A DNA stretch of 64,000 nucleotides from positions 62,001 through 126,000 of the forward strand of contig JAFXVX010000013.1 of NCBI GenBank assembly GCA_017534745.1, in the 5' to 3' direction. Below are positions 50,730 to 60,159 of the stretch, in pieces. Numbering within the stretch: the stretch's first letter is position 1; every line of letters starts with the position of its first letter. The DNA is from Bacteroidales bacterium (GTDB lineage Bacteria > Bacteroidota > Bacteroidia > Bacteroidales > UBA932). The notes beneath the pieces are model-generated. The model was not told the origin of the DNA and made no database searches. It was given only the letters and a program-made list of their open reading frames with translations. The translations under genes were made by a program, and so were the position numbers.

Positions 50730-51905
50730 ATGAAAAAAACAATTGCGCCGGAGATTCGGTACATCGGAGTAGATGACAACGATCTGGATCTGTTTGAAGG
50801 ACAGTACATTATTCCGGAGGGGATTTCGTACAACTCGTATGTGATTCTCGACGAAAAGATTGCGATAATGGACACAGTCGATGCCCGGAAGGGCGGCGAG
50901 TGGCTTGCCAATCTCGAAGAGGCTCTCGGGGGGAGGAAGCCCGACTACCTTGTCGTCCAGCACGTCGAGCCGGACCACTCGGGAGTGATTGCCGCCGCGG
51001 TGGAGAAATACCCCTCGCTGCAGATAGTCTGCTCGGCGAAGGCCGCCACCTTCATCGGCCAGTTCTTCGAAGGCAAGACATTCAATATCAAGACCGTAGC
51101 CGAGGGCGAAGTCCTCGAGTTAGGCAAGCACAGCCTGAGGTTCATCATGGCCCCAATGGTCCACTGGCCGGAAGTGATGGTCAGCTTCGACCCCGAGAGC
51201 AAAGTCCTTTTCGCCGCCGACGCCTTCGGCAAGTTCGGTTCGCTCGGAGACGAGCTCTTCATCGAAGGGACCGAAGACTGGTCCTGCGAAGCCAGGCGCT
51301 ACTACTTTAACATCTGCGGCAAATACGGCGCTCCTGTGCAGGCGCTCCTAAAGAAAGCGGCAGCGGCCGGCCCGGCGATTATCGCCCCGCTCCACGGCCC
51401 TGTGCTCCGCGGCGACCTCTCCCCTTTCCTTGCCCTTTACCAGACGTGGAGTAGCTATGGCGTTGAATCAGAGGGCGTTTTCCTCGCCTATGCCTCCATC
51501 CACGGCGGCACCGCCGAAGCTGCGGAGAAGCTTGCTGAAATCCTCAAGGCCAAGGGCTGCCCCAAAGTCGCGATGTCGGATCTCACCAGGGATGACATGG
51601 CGGAAGCAGTCGAAGACGCTTTCCGCTACGGCAGGCTGATCGTCGCCGCCGCATCCTACGACGGCGGCCTCTTCACCCCCGCCCACACCTTCCTCCATAC
51701 CCTCCAGATGAAGGGCTACTGCAAGAGAAAAGTCGCTCTCCTGGAGAACGGCGCATGGGCTCCTTCAGCAGGTCGCGTAATGAAGGAAATGTTCGCCGCA
51801 ATGAAAGAAATCGAGCTCGTAGCCGAGCCCGTAACGATCCGCAGCCGCATGCGATCCGCGGACATTCCTGCCCTGGAGGCGCTTGCAGACACTATTTTAG
51901 CTTAA
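50730..51905 (+). CDS. Flavodiiron protein (A-type flavoprotein, O2/NO reductase)
   Basis: A 391-aa cytosolic enzyme. The metallo-beta-lactamase-like domain (1-245) has the diiron ligands in QHVEPDHSG (about 77-85), the histidine in APMVHWPEVM (about 147), the aspartate in FAADAFGKFG (about 166) and the histidine in IIAPLHGPVL (about 225). The flavodoxin domain (about 255-391) has the FMN loop YASIHGGTAEAA. It reduces oxygen to water or nitric oxide to nitrous oxide, protecting anaerobes. There is no rubredoxin domain. The start is ATG 50730. Its 3' end overlaps the convergent ClC gene by 4 bp. Confidence 0.93.
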   Translation: MKKTIAPEIRYIGVDDNDLDLFEGQYIIPEGISYNSYVILDEKIAIMDTVDARKGGEWLANLEEALGGRKPDYLVVQHVEPDHSGVIAAAVEKYPSLQIVCSAKAATFIGQFFEGKTFNIKTVAEGEVLELGKHSLRFIMAPMVHWPEVMVSFDPESKVLFAADAFGKFGSLGDELFIEGTEDWSCEARRYYFNICGKYGAPVQALLKKAAAAGPAIIAPLHGPVLRGDLSPFLALYQTWSSYGVESEGVFLAYASIHGGTAEAAEKLAEILKAKGCPKVAMSDLTRDDMAEAVEDAFRYGRLIVAAASYDGGLFTPAHTFLHTLQMKGYCKRKVALLENGAWAPSAGRVMKEMFAAMKEIELVAEPVTIRSRMRSADIPALEALADTILA

Positions 51906-53689
51906 TCCTGGGAGAAATCCCGCAGGGAATCCCTGTAAGCCGAGAATATCTTGGATTTGGAGACGAATCCAAGATATTTTCTTGTACCCTCGTCCACTAC
52001 CGGGAGATTCCACTCCCCTGTCTTCTCGAACTTGCCCATCACGGAATCCATACTCTCGTCCGGATAGACGTATTCCATCGCGGAGTGCATATAGTTGAAG
52101 ACGTGACGCTCGCCGTAGAGCTCGGTCTTGAACATATCGTGGCGTATGTCCTCAAGGGTTAGATAGCCCTGGAAACGGTTTTTGCGGTCCACGACCGGGA
52201 AGACGTTCCTGTGGCTGGCCGAGACGGATTCAACGAGGGAGCCGAGGGTCGCGTCGATCTCGACCGGAGTAAAGTCGGTCTCAATCAAAGAAGAAGTCTT
52301 CAGGAGAGTAAGGACAGCCTGGTCGCTGTCGTGGGTAAGCAGTTCGCCGGACTGTGCGAGACGCTTGGTGTAGATTGAATATTTCTCGAAAAGACGGACG
52401 GCGCCGTAAGAGACTGCGGAGGTGATAATAAGCGGAATAAGAAGCGAATAGCCGCCTGAAATCTCGGCGATGAGGAAGATCGCCGTCATCGGGGCCTGCA
52501 TCACTCCGGCCATGAGGCCGGCCATACCGACCAGAACGAAACTGCCCTGCGGAACCAAGTCCGGCCTTATCAGGTTGAGCGACGATGCAACCACAAAACC
52601 GGCGATGCCGCCGACGACCAGCGTCGGGCCGAAAGTACCGCCGACTCCCCCGCCGGCATTGGTGAATGTCATTGCAGGAACCTTCAGCAGCATCACGGCA
52701 AGGAAATAGACCGGGATAATCCAGGCGGCGCCAACACCAACAAGGAGCGGCGATCCGGCGGACGCCTCCGCTGAAAGCAGGCTGCGCAGGCCGTCGTATC
52801 CCTCACCATAGAGCTCAGGCAGGAGGAATATCAGAATGCCCAGTGCGACGGCGCAGACAGCCCACTTGAGAAATGGGCTTCGCATGCGCGAAAGCCCGTC
52901 TTCCATCTTGAGCGTAACCCGTATGAAATACAGTGAAATCCCGGCGCAGAAAAGTCCGAGCACAATATAATAAGGAAGGCTCGAGAGGGAGAATCCGAGG
53001 TCGAGGGCGCCGGCGCCGAGGAACGGAGTGCGTCCGAGGCAGGCATACGAGACCACCGTTGCAGACACCGTAGATATCAGCAGCGGAAGGATCGCAGTCA
53101 TCGATATATTGAACAGCAGGATCTCAAGGGTAAACAGCACGCCGGCGAGCGGGGCGTTGAACATCCCCGCGACGGCCCCTGCGGCGCCGCAGCCGAGGAG
53201 TATCGTCGTCCCGCGCCACGACAGGCCGAGGGCGCGGCCGAGATTAGAGCCGATGGCGGCCCCCGTGTACACGATCGGGGCCTCGGCACCGACCGAGCCG
53301 CCGAATCCAATAGTCACGGCGCTGGTCACAAGCGACGACCAGCAGTTGTGGGGCTTTATCCTGGAGTCGTTTTTTGAGACGGCGCGGAGGACGCGAGTCA
53401 CTCCGTGGCTGATGTTATCCTTTATTACATAGCGCACTATGAGCAGCGCAATCAGCATACCGACTCCCGGAAGGACAAGGAGGAGATAGCGCCACGGCGA
53501 GCCCTCAGGAATCCATCCGGTCAGGCCCTTTCCTATCCAGTGGATGGAGAGTTTGAGAAGCACCGCGGCGAGGCCGGATGCCACTCCGACAATAAGAGAA
53601 AGCGCAAACAGAAGTCTGCGCTCACCTACCCTGGCCACAAAGCCACGGAGTCTTTCTTTGAAACTTGTCTTAGTCCGCGTCTGCGCCAT
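51902..53689 (-). CDS. ClC-family chloride channel or antiporter with CBS domains
   Basis: A 595-aa membrane protein. ClC selectivity motifs: GFGGSVGAEAPIVYTG (about 130), FNAPLAGVLFTLE (about 172) and GGGVGGTFGPTLVVGG (about 340). About ten or more hydrophobic helices up to residue 440, then a pair of CBS domains (about 460-590) that probably sense nucleotides. The residue of the antiporter gating glutamate is in the FTLEI segment. Whether channel or H+/Cl- exchanger is not settled. The start overlaps the small acidic protein gene by 20 bp. Confidence 0.92.
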   Translation of the reverse strand: MAQTRTKTSFKERLRGFVARVGERRLLFALSLIVGVASGLAAVLLKLSIHWIGKGLTGWIPEGSPWRYLLLVLPGVGMLIALLIVRYVIKDNISHGVTRVLRAVSKNDSRIKPHNCWSSLVTSAVTIGFGGSVGAEAPIVYTGAAIGSNLGRALGLSWRGTTILLGCGAAGAVAGMFNAPLAGVLFTLEILLFNISMTAILPLLISTVSATVVSYACLGRTPFLGAGALDLGFSLSSLPYYIVLGLFCAGISLYFIRVTLKMEDGLSRMRSPFLKWAVCAVALGILIFLLPELYGEGYDGLRSLLSAEASAGSPLLVGVGAAWIIPVYFLAVMLLKVPAMTFTNAGGGVGGTFGPTLVVGGIAGFVVASSLNLIRPDLVPQGSFVLVGMAGLMAGVMQAPMTAIFLIAEISGGYSLLIPLIITSAVSYGAVRLFEKYSIYTKRLAQSGELLTHDSDQAVLTLLKTSSLIETDFTPVEIDATLGSLVESVSASHRNVFPVVDRKNRFQGYLTLEDIRHDMFKTELYGERHVFNYMHSAMEYVYPDESMDSVMGKFEKTGEWNLPVVDEGTRKYLGFVSKSKIFSAYRDSLRDFSQD

Positions 53690-54035
53690 CGGAATACTGG
53701 GCGATGTTGTCGTCGGGAAGGGCGGCGTCTCCGTCGGGAGCGTCGGCGCTGTCTCCGGCCACGGCCTCGTTCTCGGCGTCTTCTTCGCCTTCGAGCCAGC
53801 GGTCGATGTCCTCGGCCTTATCCACGTTGACCTGGATCTTGACGAGGTAGATGGAGTCGTCGGTCTCGACGGTCACGGCATAAAAGGACGTCCCGTCGGG
53901 CTTGGGATACTTGACGAGGTCCGTAAGATAGTCAGAAAATCCCTTCGGGTACTTCTCGGCGAATGCGGCGGCAAGCACCGGATTCATGTTCTCATAGCTG
54001 ACTACGTGTCTTTTTTTGTTGTCCTGTTGTGCCAT
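53670..54035 (-). CDS. Small protein with acidic C-terminal tail, unknown
   Basis: A 121-aa protein. Residues 10-85 form a small alpha/beta domain (NPVLAAAFAEKYPKGFSDYL, then SFYAVTVETDDSIYLVKIQV); residues 85-121 are a disordered, strongly acidic tail (EGEEDAENE, DSADAPDGD). I do not recognise the family, although similar small proteins occur in Bacteroidales next to ygiQ. It overlaps ygiQ by 34 bp and clc by 20 bp, so all three are transcribed together. Confidence 0.75.
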   Translation of the reverse strand: MAQQDNKKRHVVSYENMNPVLAAAFAEKYPKGFSDYLTDLVKYPKPDGTSFYAVTVETDDSIYLVKIQVNVDKAEDIDRWLEGEEDAENEAVAGDSADAPDGDAALPDDNIAQYSDGADAD

Positions 54036-55837
54036 GGTTTTTTCGCTTCATTTCTTTTTCCGGGTACAATATTAGGACTTTTTTTCATATTGCAAGACAC
54101 ATTTGAAGAATTTTTGAAGAAAAATGATTTTTGAAGCCGTTTTTTCTCCATATTCCGCTCCACAAAGACCGGGGAAAAGTCCCTCGGATCCATTCCCGAC
54201 CAGAACATTACTGACGATGCCGTCATCGGTGTCGGGGTAAAATCCTGCACCTGGTCCATCCAAATTCCCTTCAGCGAAGGGTTGTGCGAAAGCGCCTCCA
54301 TATCCTTCATCGTACACCCGGGATGGGACGAGATGAAATACGGTACCAGGCCGGTGCGGCGCCCCGCCTCGCGGGTAATCTTATCGAATTCGCGGCGCAG
54401 CACTCCGAAAAGGGAGAACGAAGGCTTCCCCATCATCTTAAGCACGTGATCCTCAGTGTGCTCCGGGGCGACCTTAAGGCGCCCGGAAGTGTGGTCGAGA
54501 ATAAGTTCCTTAAGATATGGCTTCGAAGTGGAGTCCACATAGCCGTCCTTACTGAGGAAAAGATCGTAGCGGATGCCGCTGCCGATGTAGGAATGGCGAA
54601 TACCCTTTGTAGAATCGATGCGGTGATAAAGATCCAGAGCCGTGCGTTGGCGAGGGTCAAGATTCGGGCACGGGGCCGGATACAGGCACGAACGCCTGCG
54701 GCATTTTTCGCAAAGCGACATATCTCTGCCGTGCATCCCGTACATATTGGCCGTCGGTGCGCCGACATCTGAAATATTGCCGGCGAAGCCCGGAATGTCG
54801 TTAAGGGCACGGACATCCCTGAGGATGGATTCCTCACTGCGCGACTGGATGAACCTCCCCTGGTGGGCTGCAATAGTGCAGAAATTGCAGCCGCCGAAAC
54901 AGCCCCTGTGGGTTGTGACGGAGAACTTTATCATGTCGTAGGCCGGAATCCGCTTGCCTTTGTAGCGCGGATGCGGCAGCCTGGTGTAGGGAAGGTCCGA
55001 GAAAAGGTCCATTTCCTCCTCAGTTGAAGGAGGATACGACGGATTGATCTGCACAAAGCCCTCACCGCAGGGCTCGATCAAAGTGTCCTGATGCATCAGG
55101 TTCACCTCGGTCTCTATCACATGGAAATTCTCCGCGAAGGCCCTCTTGGAGGCCACGCATTCTTCGTAGGAGTGAAGAATGACTGTCTCCGGGCCCTCCT
55201 TCGGCTTCCCCTTCAGGTAAAAACCAAGCTGCGGGATACTCCGCAGCCTGCGGTCGCTCCAGCCGGCCTCAATGCCGCGGGTGAGCTCCAGCATCGGCTT
55301 CTCCCCCATCCCGTAACAGAGCCAGTCGGCTCCGGAGGAGACAAGGATGGAAGGCATCAGGGTGTCCTTCCAGTAGTCGTAATGGGTGAGACGGCGGAGC
55401 GACGCTTCAATGCCGCCGATTACGACCGGAACATCCGGATAGAGTTCCTTCAGTATTTTTGTATATACAGTGACGGCGTAATCCGGCCTCGCGCCGGCCT
55501 TGCCGTCGGGGGTATAGGCGTCGTCGTGGCGCAGGCGCTTGGAAGCGGTGTAATGGTTTACCATTGAATCCATTGCGCCTGAGTTGACGGCAAAATACAA
55601 CCTCGGCGCGCCCAGCTTGCGGAAGTCCCGCAGGTCGTCGCGCCAGTTAGGCTGCGGCACGACGGCAACGCGGTAGCCCCACTTCTGGAGCCACCGCGTT
55701 ATAACCGCCGTCCCGAAAGACGGATGGTCCACGAAAGCGTCACCGGTAAAGAATATAATGTCGATCCAGTCCCAGCCAAGGGCTTCAACTTCCTTGACCG
55801 AGGTTGGCGGCATATAGTTTACGCTTCCGTCAGACAT
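54002..55837 (-). CDS. YgiQ-family radical SAM protein
   Basis: A 611-aa radical SAM enzyme of unknown reaction. The N-terminal cobalamin-binding-like domain of the family (about 1-130) starts DIIFFTGDAFVDHPSFGTA. The cluster motif is CFGGCNFCT (about 310) within THRGCFGGCNFCTIAAHQGR. The C-terminal part has APEHTEDHVLKMMGKPS and FISSHPGCTMKDM, typical of YgiQ. The last 40 residues are basic and poorly conserved, and the 3' end overlaps the next gene by 34 bp. Confidence 0.92.
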   Translation of the reverse strand: MSDGSVNYMPPTSVKEVEALGWDWIDIIFFTGDAFVDHPSFGTAVITRWLQKWGYRVAVVPQPNWRDDLRDFRKLGAPRLYFAVNSGAMDSMVNHYTASKRLRHDDAYTPDGKAGARPDYAVTVYTKILKELYPDVPVVIGGIEASLRRLTHYDYWKDTLMPSILVSSGADWLCYGMGEKPMLELTRGIEAGWSDRRLRSIPQLGFYLKGKPKEGPETVILHSYEECVASKRAFAENFHVIETEVNLMHQDTLIEPCGEGFVQINPSYPPSTEEEMDLFSDLPYTRLPHPRYKGKRIPAYDMIKFSVTTHRGCFGGCNFCTIAAHQGRFIQSRSEESILRDVRALNDIPGFAGNISDVGAPTANMYGMHGRDMSLCEKCRRRSCLYPAPCPNLDPRQRTALDLYHRIDSTKGIRHSYIGSGIRYDLFLSKDGYVDSTSKPYLKELILDHTSGRLKVAPEHTEDHVLKMMGKPSFSLFGVLRREFDKITREAGRRTGLVPYFISSHPGCTMKDMEALSHNPSLKGIWMDQVQDFTPTPMTASSVMFWSGMDPRDFSPVFVERNMEKKRLQKSFFFKNSSNVSCNMKKSPNIVPGKRNEAKKPWHNRTTKKDT

Positions 55838-55846
55838 AGGAAAAGG

Positions 55847-56956
55847 TTAGACCTCGGCGCGAGCCATTGCGTCCTTGTAGTACTTCTGATCGATGAAGAC
55901 GTCCTCCCTGTAAGGATTGATGTGACGCTTCTTCGCGACATAGATGATGTAGCCGATGGCGATGAGGTTGGTCACGAGGGCGAGGGCGCTGATTGCCATC
56001 ATCATCGAAGGATTGGCCGCAACCACGGAAGGATCGACTGTGGTCCCGATCATTTCAGGAGTGAGTTTGTCTCCCACGAAGCCGGCAGCCGCGTAAAGTT
56101 TCTCGACGGTGGCGACACCCTCAGGATACTGCACGGGCAGGACAGCCCAGGGATGCCACTGCTTTCCGTTCATGAAGGTCTCCTGGAAGAGAGGGAAAAT
56201 CTGGGCGAACATGCACCAGATGGCGAGGGTGTTGGCGCGGTTCTGGATCCAGCCGCCGCGGTTCCAAAGGAGAGCCGCGATGGTCGGGGCGAGGAGAAGG
56301 GCGATACCGCAGTACCAGGAGTGGGTCGGCAGGCAGTTGTAGGTGTAGGCGAAGTTCCAGATGTCGTAGATCACGATATAGACCCAGGTCATGTCGGCCC
56401 AGATCATATCCTTCTTATCCTTTGACGGATAGACCTTCCACCATGCGGTCATACAGAAAATGTTGACGAGACCGGCAACACCGTTCATCACGTTGTGCCA
56501 GCCGCCGTACTGCCAGACGCCTTCAGCGGTGAGCCACCACTTGTTCCAGCCGTTGATGGCGCTCTCGAAGTCCGAGACGCAGGCGATCAGGATGTTGATA
56601 GCGACGATCACAAACGGGAAGGGCTTGAACCACTCTTTGGCGCCGATACCCCATTTGTATTTGATCATCATGAAACCGATACACCCTGCCGTCGCAGCAT
56701 AGAGCTTTGCATAGTGGAACCACCCGGCCATATAGACGTGGGTAGGGTTCTTGAGGGCCCACTCGGCACCGACTCTCACACCAATCCAGATGGCGACGAA
56801 GTAGGCGGTCAGCGCCAAAGGTATGGCAAGGAACGTGATGCAGCCGCCAAGCTTTGTGCGGCGTGCAAATTCATTGAAGAGGATCAGACCGGCCAGGACG
56901 ACCAGCAGCATTCCCCATTGAGCAAGGGCATGTGCCCCATACACTTGAAAAAACAT
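55847..56956 (-). CDS. DUF5692 family membrane protein
   Basis: A 369-aa polytopic inner-membrane protein with about nine hydrophobic segments rich in tryptophan (GWNKWWLTAEGVWQYGGWHN, about 158-177). The pattern fits the DUF5692 family as I recall it. The C-terminal 30 residues are polar and probably cytosolic (YREDVFIDQKYYKD). No transport motif seen. It lies 24 bp behind hypA and 9 bp before ygiQ. Function unknown; the presence beside hyp genes may be coincidence. Confidence 0.8.
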   Translation of the reverse strand: MFFQVYGAHALAQWGMLLVVLAGLILFNEFARRTKLGGCITFLAIPLALTAYFVAIWIGVRVGAEWALKNPTHVYMAGWFHYAKLYAATAGCIGFMMIKYKWGIGAKEWFKPFPFVIVAINILIACVSDFESAINGWNKWWLTAEGVWQYGGWHNVMNGVAGLVNIFCMTAWWKVYPSKDKKDMIWADMTWVYIVIYDIWNFAYTYNCLPTHSWYCGIALLLAPTIAALLWNRGGWIQNRANTLAIWCMFAQIFPLFQETFMNGKQWHPWAVLPVQYPEGVATVEKLYAAAGFVGDKLTPEMIGTTVDPSVVAANPSMMMAISALALVTNLIAIGYIIYVAKKRHINPYREDVFIDQKYYKDAMARAEV

Positions 56957-56980
56957 AGAAATTGGTTTTAGTTATGTTGG

Positions 56981-57322
56981 TTAAACAATAATTTCCTTTA
57001 TCTCAACCTCGTTTCCTTTCAGAAGCCAGGTCCTGTCACTGCTGCAGTGGGGACACTTCTTCCCGTATTTCACGGTCGGATAGTCTTTGCCACACTCGTC
57101 GCAGTGAGTCACGGCAGGAATCGTATTTATCCTAAGCTCGCATCCCTTCAACATCTCCTCCTTATCCGCAGCCCACCTCCAGCAGTCCGTGAGATAGTGA
57201 GGCACCACCGTGGACACCTCCCCTATATCCATCACCACCGCCGAGACGTGCTCTGCCCCGTTCTCCTCCGCCACCTTCTTCACATCGCGAATTATGTAAA
57301 ATACAATTCCTAATTCGTGCAT
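56981..57322 (-). CDS. hypA: Hydrogenase nickel-incorporation protein HypA
   Basis: A 113-aa metallochaperone. It starts with MHELGI, where histidine 2 is the Ni ligand, and has a zinc site of two CxxC motifs, CDECG (about 74) and CPHCS (about 91). It hands nickel to [NiFe]-hydrogenase together with HypB. It directly follows the large oxidoreductase gene with no gap, and hypB is two genes upstream. No hydrogenase structural gene or hypCDEF is in this window. Confidence 0.93.
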   Translation of the reverse strand: MHELGIVFYIIRDVKKVAEENGAEHVSAVVMDIGEVSTVVPHYLTDCWRWAADKEEMLKGCELRINTIPAVTHCDECGKDYPTVKYGKKCPHCSSDRTWLLKGNEVEIKEIIV

Positions 57323-60148
57323 TTATTTCTTCTTGAATAAAATACGGCCAGTGCGTTTAAGCATATACGGCAGGATGGCGCTGAATTTATCTTCGGAGGT
57401 GACGAAATGGCTGGCCTCAGGGTGGACACGGTGGAGGTGGATGGCGTCGAAGCCGCATTTGGTCGTGCAGACGCCGCAGCCTATGCAGCGGTTTTCATCT
57501 ACGACGGAGGCGCCGCAGCCGAGGCAGCGGGCCGTCTCCTTGCGGACCTGCTCCTCGGTAAGGGTGCCGTGGTACTCGCGGAACGGGGTCACGTTCTCCT
57601 CGCAGCCGGGCTCCTGGCGGCTAGAATTGTCGTAGGACTCGACGAGGATGTCCTCCTTGTTAAGCTCGATGAAGTCGCGCCTGTTGCGCCCGATGGTCAT
57701 GTGGCCGTGCTGGACGAAACGGTGGAGGGACTCGGCCGCCTCCTTGCCGGCGGCAATCGCGTCGATCGCGAACTTGGGGCCGGTAAAGCAGTCGCCGCCG
57801 ACGAAGATGTCATCTTCGGCGGTCTGGTATGTGAGTTTGTCCGCAACGGGATAAACCCCGCGGAAGAACTCGACTTTGGTGTCCTTGAGGAGATCCTTGA
57901 GGATGACCGTCTGGCCGATGGCGAATATGACGTAATCAGTTTCGAGAGTGATGAGCTCATTCTCGTCGTATTTCGGGGCGAAACGGTGCTGTTCGTCAAA
58001 GACGGAAGTGCACTTCTTGAAGACGATGCCCTTCACGCTGTCCTCTCCGAGAACCTCCTTCGGTCCCCAGCCGGGGTTGATGACGACACCGTCCTCGCGG
58101 GCCTCACGGCGCTCCTCCGGGGATGCCGGCATAATATCCTCAGTCTCAAGCGAAAGCATGGTCACCTCAGAGGCGCCGCTGCGCTTTGCGACGCGCGCCG
58201 CATCGATGGCAACATTGCCACCGCCGACTACCACGACCCTGCCGGAAAGTTTCTTCTTTCCTGTGTTGGCCTCGTGGAGAAATTCGATGGCTGTAGTGGT
58301 CCCCTTCAGGGTCTCGCCGGGGATACCGGGCAGGCGGCCGCCCTGGCAACCGATGGCCACATAGAACCCCTTGTAGCCTTCCTCACGAAGGCCGGCGATG
58401 GTTACATCCTTGCCGACCTCGACGCCGGTGCGTATCTCCACACCGATCTCTTTCATCACATCTATTTCCGCCGCAATGACGTCTTTTTCAAGTTTATAGG
58501 AAGGGATGCCGTAGCGGAGCATACCGCCGGGCTCGGCGTTCTTCTCGAAAACCGTCGGCTTGTAGCCCATGGTCGCGAGATAGTAGGCGCAGCTAAGGCC
58601 GGCGGGGCCGCCACCTATGATGGCAATCTTCTCCGGCCAGCGCTCAAGCACGTTCGAGCAGATGTTTACCTCCGGGACGAAGCGGTGCTCAGCATTGAGA
58701 TCCTGCTCGGCGATGAACTTTTTGACGGCATCAATAGCGATGGGCTTATCAATGGTTCCGCGCGTACAGGCGTCCTCGCAGCGGCGGTTGCAGATGCGGC
58801 CGCAGACTGCGGGGAACGGATTCTCCCTCTTGATGAGCTCTAGGGCCTCACGGTATTTGCCTTCAGCGGCCTTCTTGAGGTAGCCCTGGACAGCGATATG
58901 GGCCGGGCAGGCGGTCTTGCAGGGGGAAGTACCGGTCGGGTAGCAATTGATGCGGTTGCGGTCACGGTAATCCTCGTTCCACTTCTCCGGACCCCATTTC
59001 TTCGAATCCGGAAGTTCCTGCTTCGGATAGGTTTGCTCGCCGTGCTTGGTGCAGAGTTTCTGGCCAAGCTTGACGGCGCCGGCCGGGCAGTACTCGACGC
59101 AGCGGCCGCAGGCGACGCAGTTCTTCGGATCCACTTCAGCGACGTAAGCGCTGCGGGAAAGATTCGGGGTATTGAACAGCTGCGAGGTACGCAGTGCATT
59201 GCATATCTTGACGTTACAGTTGCAGATAGCGAAGATCTTGCCCTCGCCGTCGATGTTGGTCACCTGATGGACGAAGCCGTGGTCCTCAGCCTTTTTGAGA
59301 ATGGCCATCGCTTCGTCGTAAGTAATATCGTGGCCGCGGCCGGTTTCACGCAGGTAGTCCGCCATGTCGCCGACGCCGATACACCAGTCGCGGTAGTCGT
59401 CAGCACAGCCCTCGTCCATTTTCTTGCGGCCATAGCGGCAGGAGCAGATGCCCACTCCGATGTGGCCTTCGTAGCGCTTGAGCCAATAGGAAATGTGCTC
59501 AATGTCAATGGATTGGTTCTCCATCGAAATGGCTTTTTCCACCGGGATGACGTGCATACCGATGCCCGCGCCTCCCATCGGGATGCTCGGGGTGATCTTC
59601 TCCAACGGGAGGAAAGTCATTCTCTCGAAGAACATCGCGAGCTCGGGATGGCGGTCCATCAGCTCGGTGTTCATATTGGTGTATTCTGCTGAACCGGGGA
59701 CGAACATCGGGACCCAGTACTCGCGGTCTTCCCGCGAAAAACCGGCGCCGGGAATCGGCCCGTCGTCAGTGTATTTGTCGCCATAGTCGTATTCAAGCAT
59801 TCCGAAGAATGCGAGCTTATCAAGTAACTCGTCGAAGGAGGCATCGTCCGGGGTATAATGCTTCTTGTGGTTCCATTCCACCAGAAGCGGATACGGCCTG
59901 TGCTCCCTGACCTTCAGGAACTTGTCCGAGATTATATCAAGCAGAAGATCAAGCGATGCTTCCCTTGTCACGGGATCCATCTCGTCCTCGAAGATGCACG
60001 CAAGGCCCCAGTATTCCGGGGCGTCGGTAGTCATCTTGATCTTGCCGGGGACACGGTCTGTGATCTTTCGGACAAGTTTGATGAGCTTCGGATTGGGGTT
60101 TTTGTCGCCTTTGTGTTTGGGGACAAATTTGGTGGACATTTCAGGCAT
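57323..60148 (-). CDS. Large FAD/NAD(P)H and iron-sulfur oxidoreductase (GltD/NfnB-like)
   Basis: A 941-aa multidomain protein. Residues 1-330 are a region of its own with cysteine pairs (GICSCRYG, AICNCNVKICNA); about 340-365 contains a ferredoxin motif CVACGRCVEYCPAGA. From about 405 on it is like the small subunit of glutamate synthase: CKTACPAHI and CGRICNRRCEDAC for FeS clusters, FAD motif IIGGGPAGLSCAYYL (about 515), and NAD(P) motif VVGGGNVAIDAARVAK (about 640). Another ferredoxin site ends it (CLGCGAS, CIGCGVCTTKCGFDA). Likely an electron-bifurcating or ferredoxin/NAD(P)H-linking flavoprotein. Location between hypB and hypA hints at a hydrogenase link. Confidence 0.87.
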   Translation of the reverse strand: MPEMSTKFVPKHKGDKNPNPKLIKLVRKITDRVPGKIKMTTDAPEYWGLACIFEDEMDPVTREASLDLLLDIISDKFLKVREHRPYPLLVEWNHKKHYTPDDASFDELLDKLAFFGMLEYDYGDKYTDDGPIPGAGFSREDREYWVPMFVPGSAEYTNMNTELMDRHPELAMFFERMTFLPLEKITPSIPMGGAGIGMHVIPVEKAISMENQSIDIEHISYWLKRYEGHIGVGICSCRYGRKKMDEGCADDYRDWCIGVGDMADYLRETGRGHDITYDEAMAILKKAEDHGFVHQVTNIDGEGKIFAICNCNVKICNALRTSQLFNTPNLSRSAYVAEVDPKNCVACGRCVEYCPAGAVKLGQKLCTKHGEQTYPKQELPDSKKWGPEKWNEDYRDRNRINCYPTGTSPCKTACPAHIAVQGYLKKAAEGKYREALELIKRENPFPAVCGRICNRRCEDACTRGTIDKPIAIDAVKKFIAEQDLNAEHRFVPEVNICSNVLERWPEKIAIIGGGPAGLSCAYYLATMGYKPTVFEKNAEPGGMLRYGIPSYKLEKDVIAAEIDVMKEIGVEIRTGVEVGKDVTIAGLREEGYKGFYVAIGCQGGRLPGIPGETLKGTTTAIEFLHEANTGKKKLSGRVVVVGGGNVAIDAARVAKRSGASEVTMLSLETEDIMPASPEERREAREDGVVINPGWGPKEVLGEDSVKGIVFKKCTSVFDEQHRFAPKYDENELITLETDYVIFAIGQTVILKDLLKDTKVEFFRGVYPVADKLTYQTAEDDIFVGGDCFTGPKFAIDAIAAGKEAAESLHRFVQHGHMTIGRNRRDFIELNKEDILVESYDNSSRQEPGCEENVTPFREYHGTLTEEQVRKETARCLGCGASVVDENRCIGCGVCTTKCGFDAIHLHRVHPEASHFVTSEDKFSAILPYMLKRTGRILFKKK

Positions 60149-60159
60149 ACGGTATAGTG

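Noticed and set aside
50654..50911. N-terminal extension of Tex
   Set aside because: Would overlap the divergent flavodiiron gene and its promoter; the family starts at the ATG at 50653.
57407..58843. Long open frame of 478 codons on the plus strand
   Set aside because: Lies wholly opposite the FAD/FeS oxidoreductase gene; composition is that of an antisense shadow in GC-rich DNA with no family resemblance.
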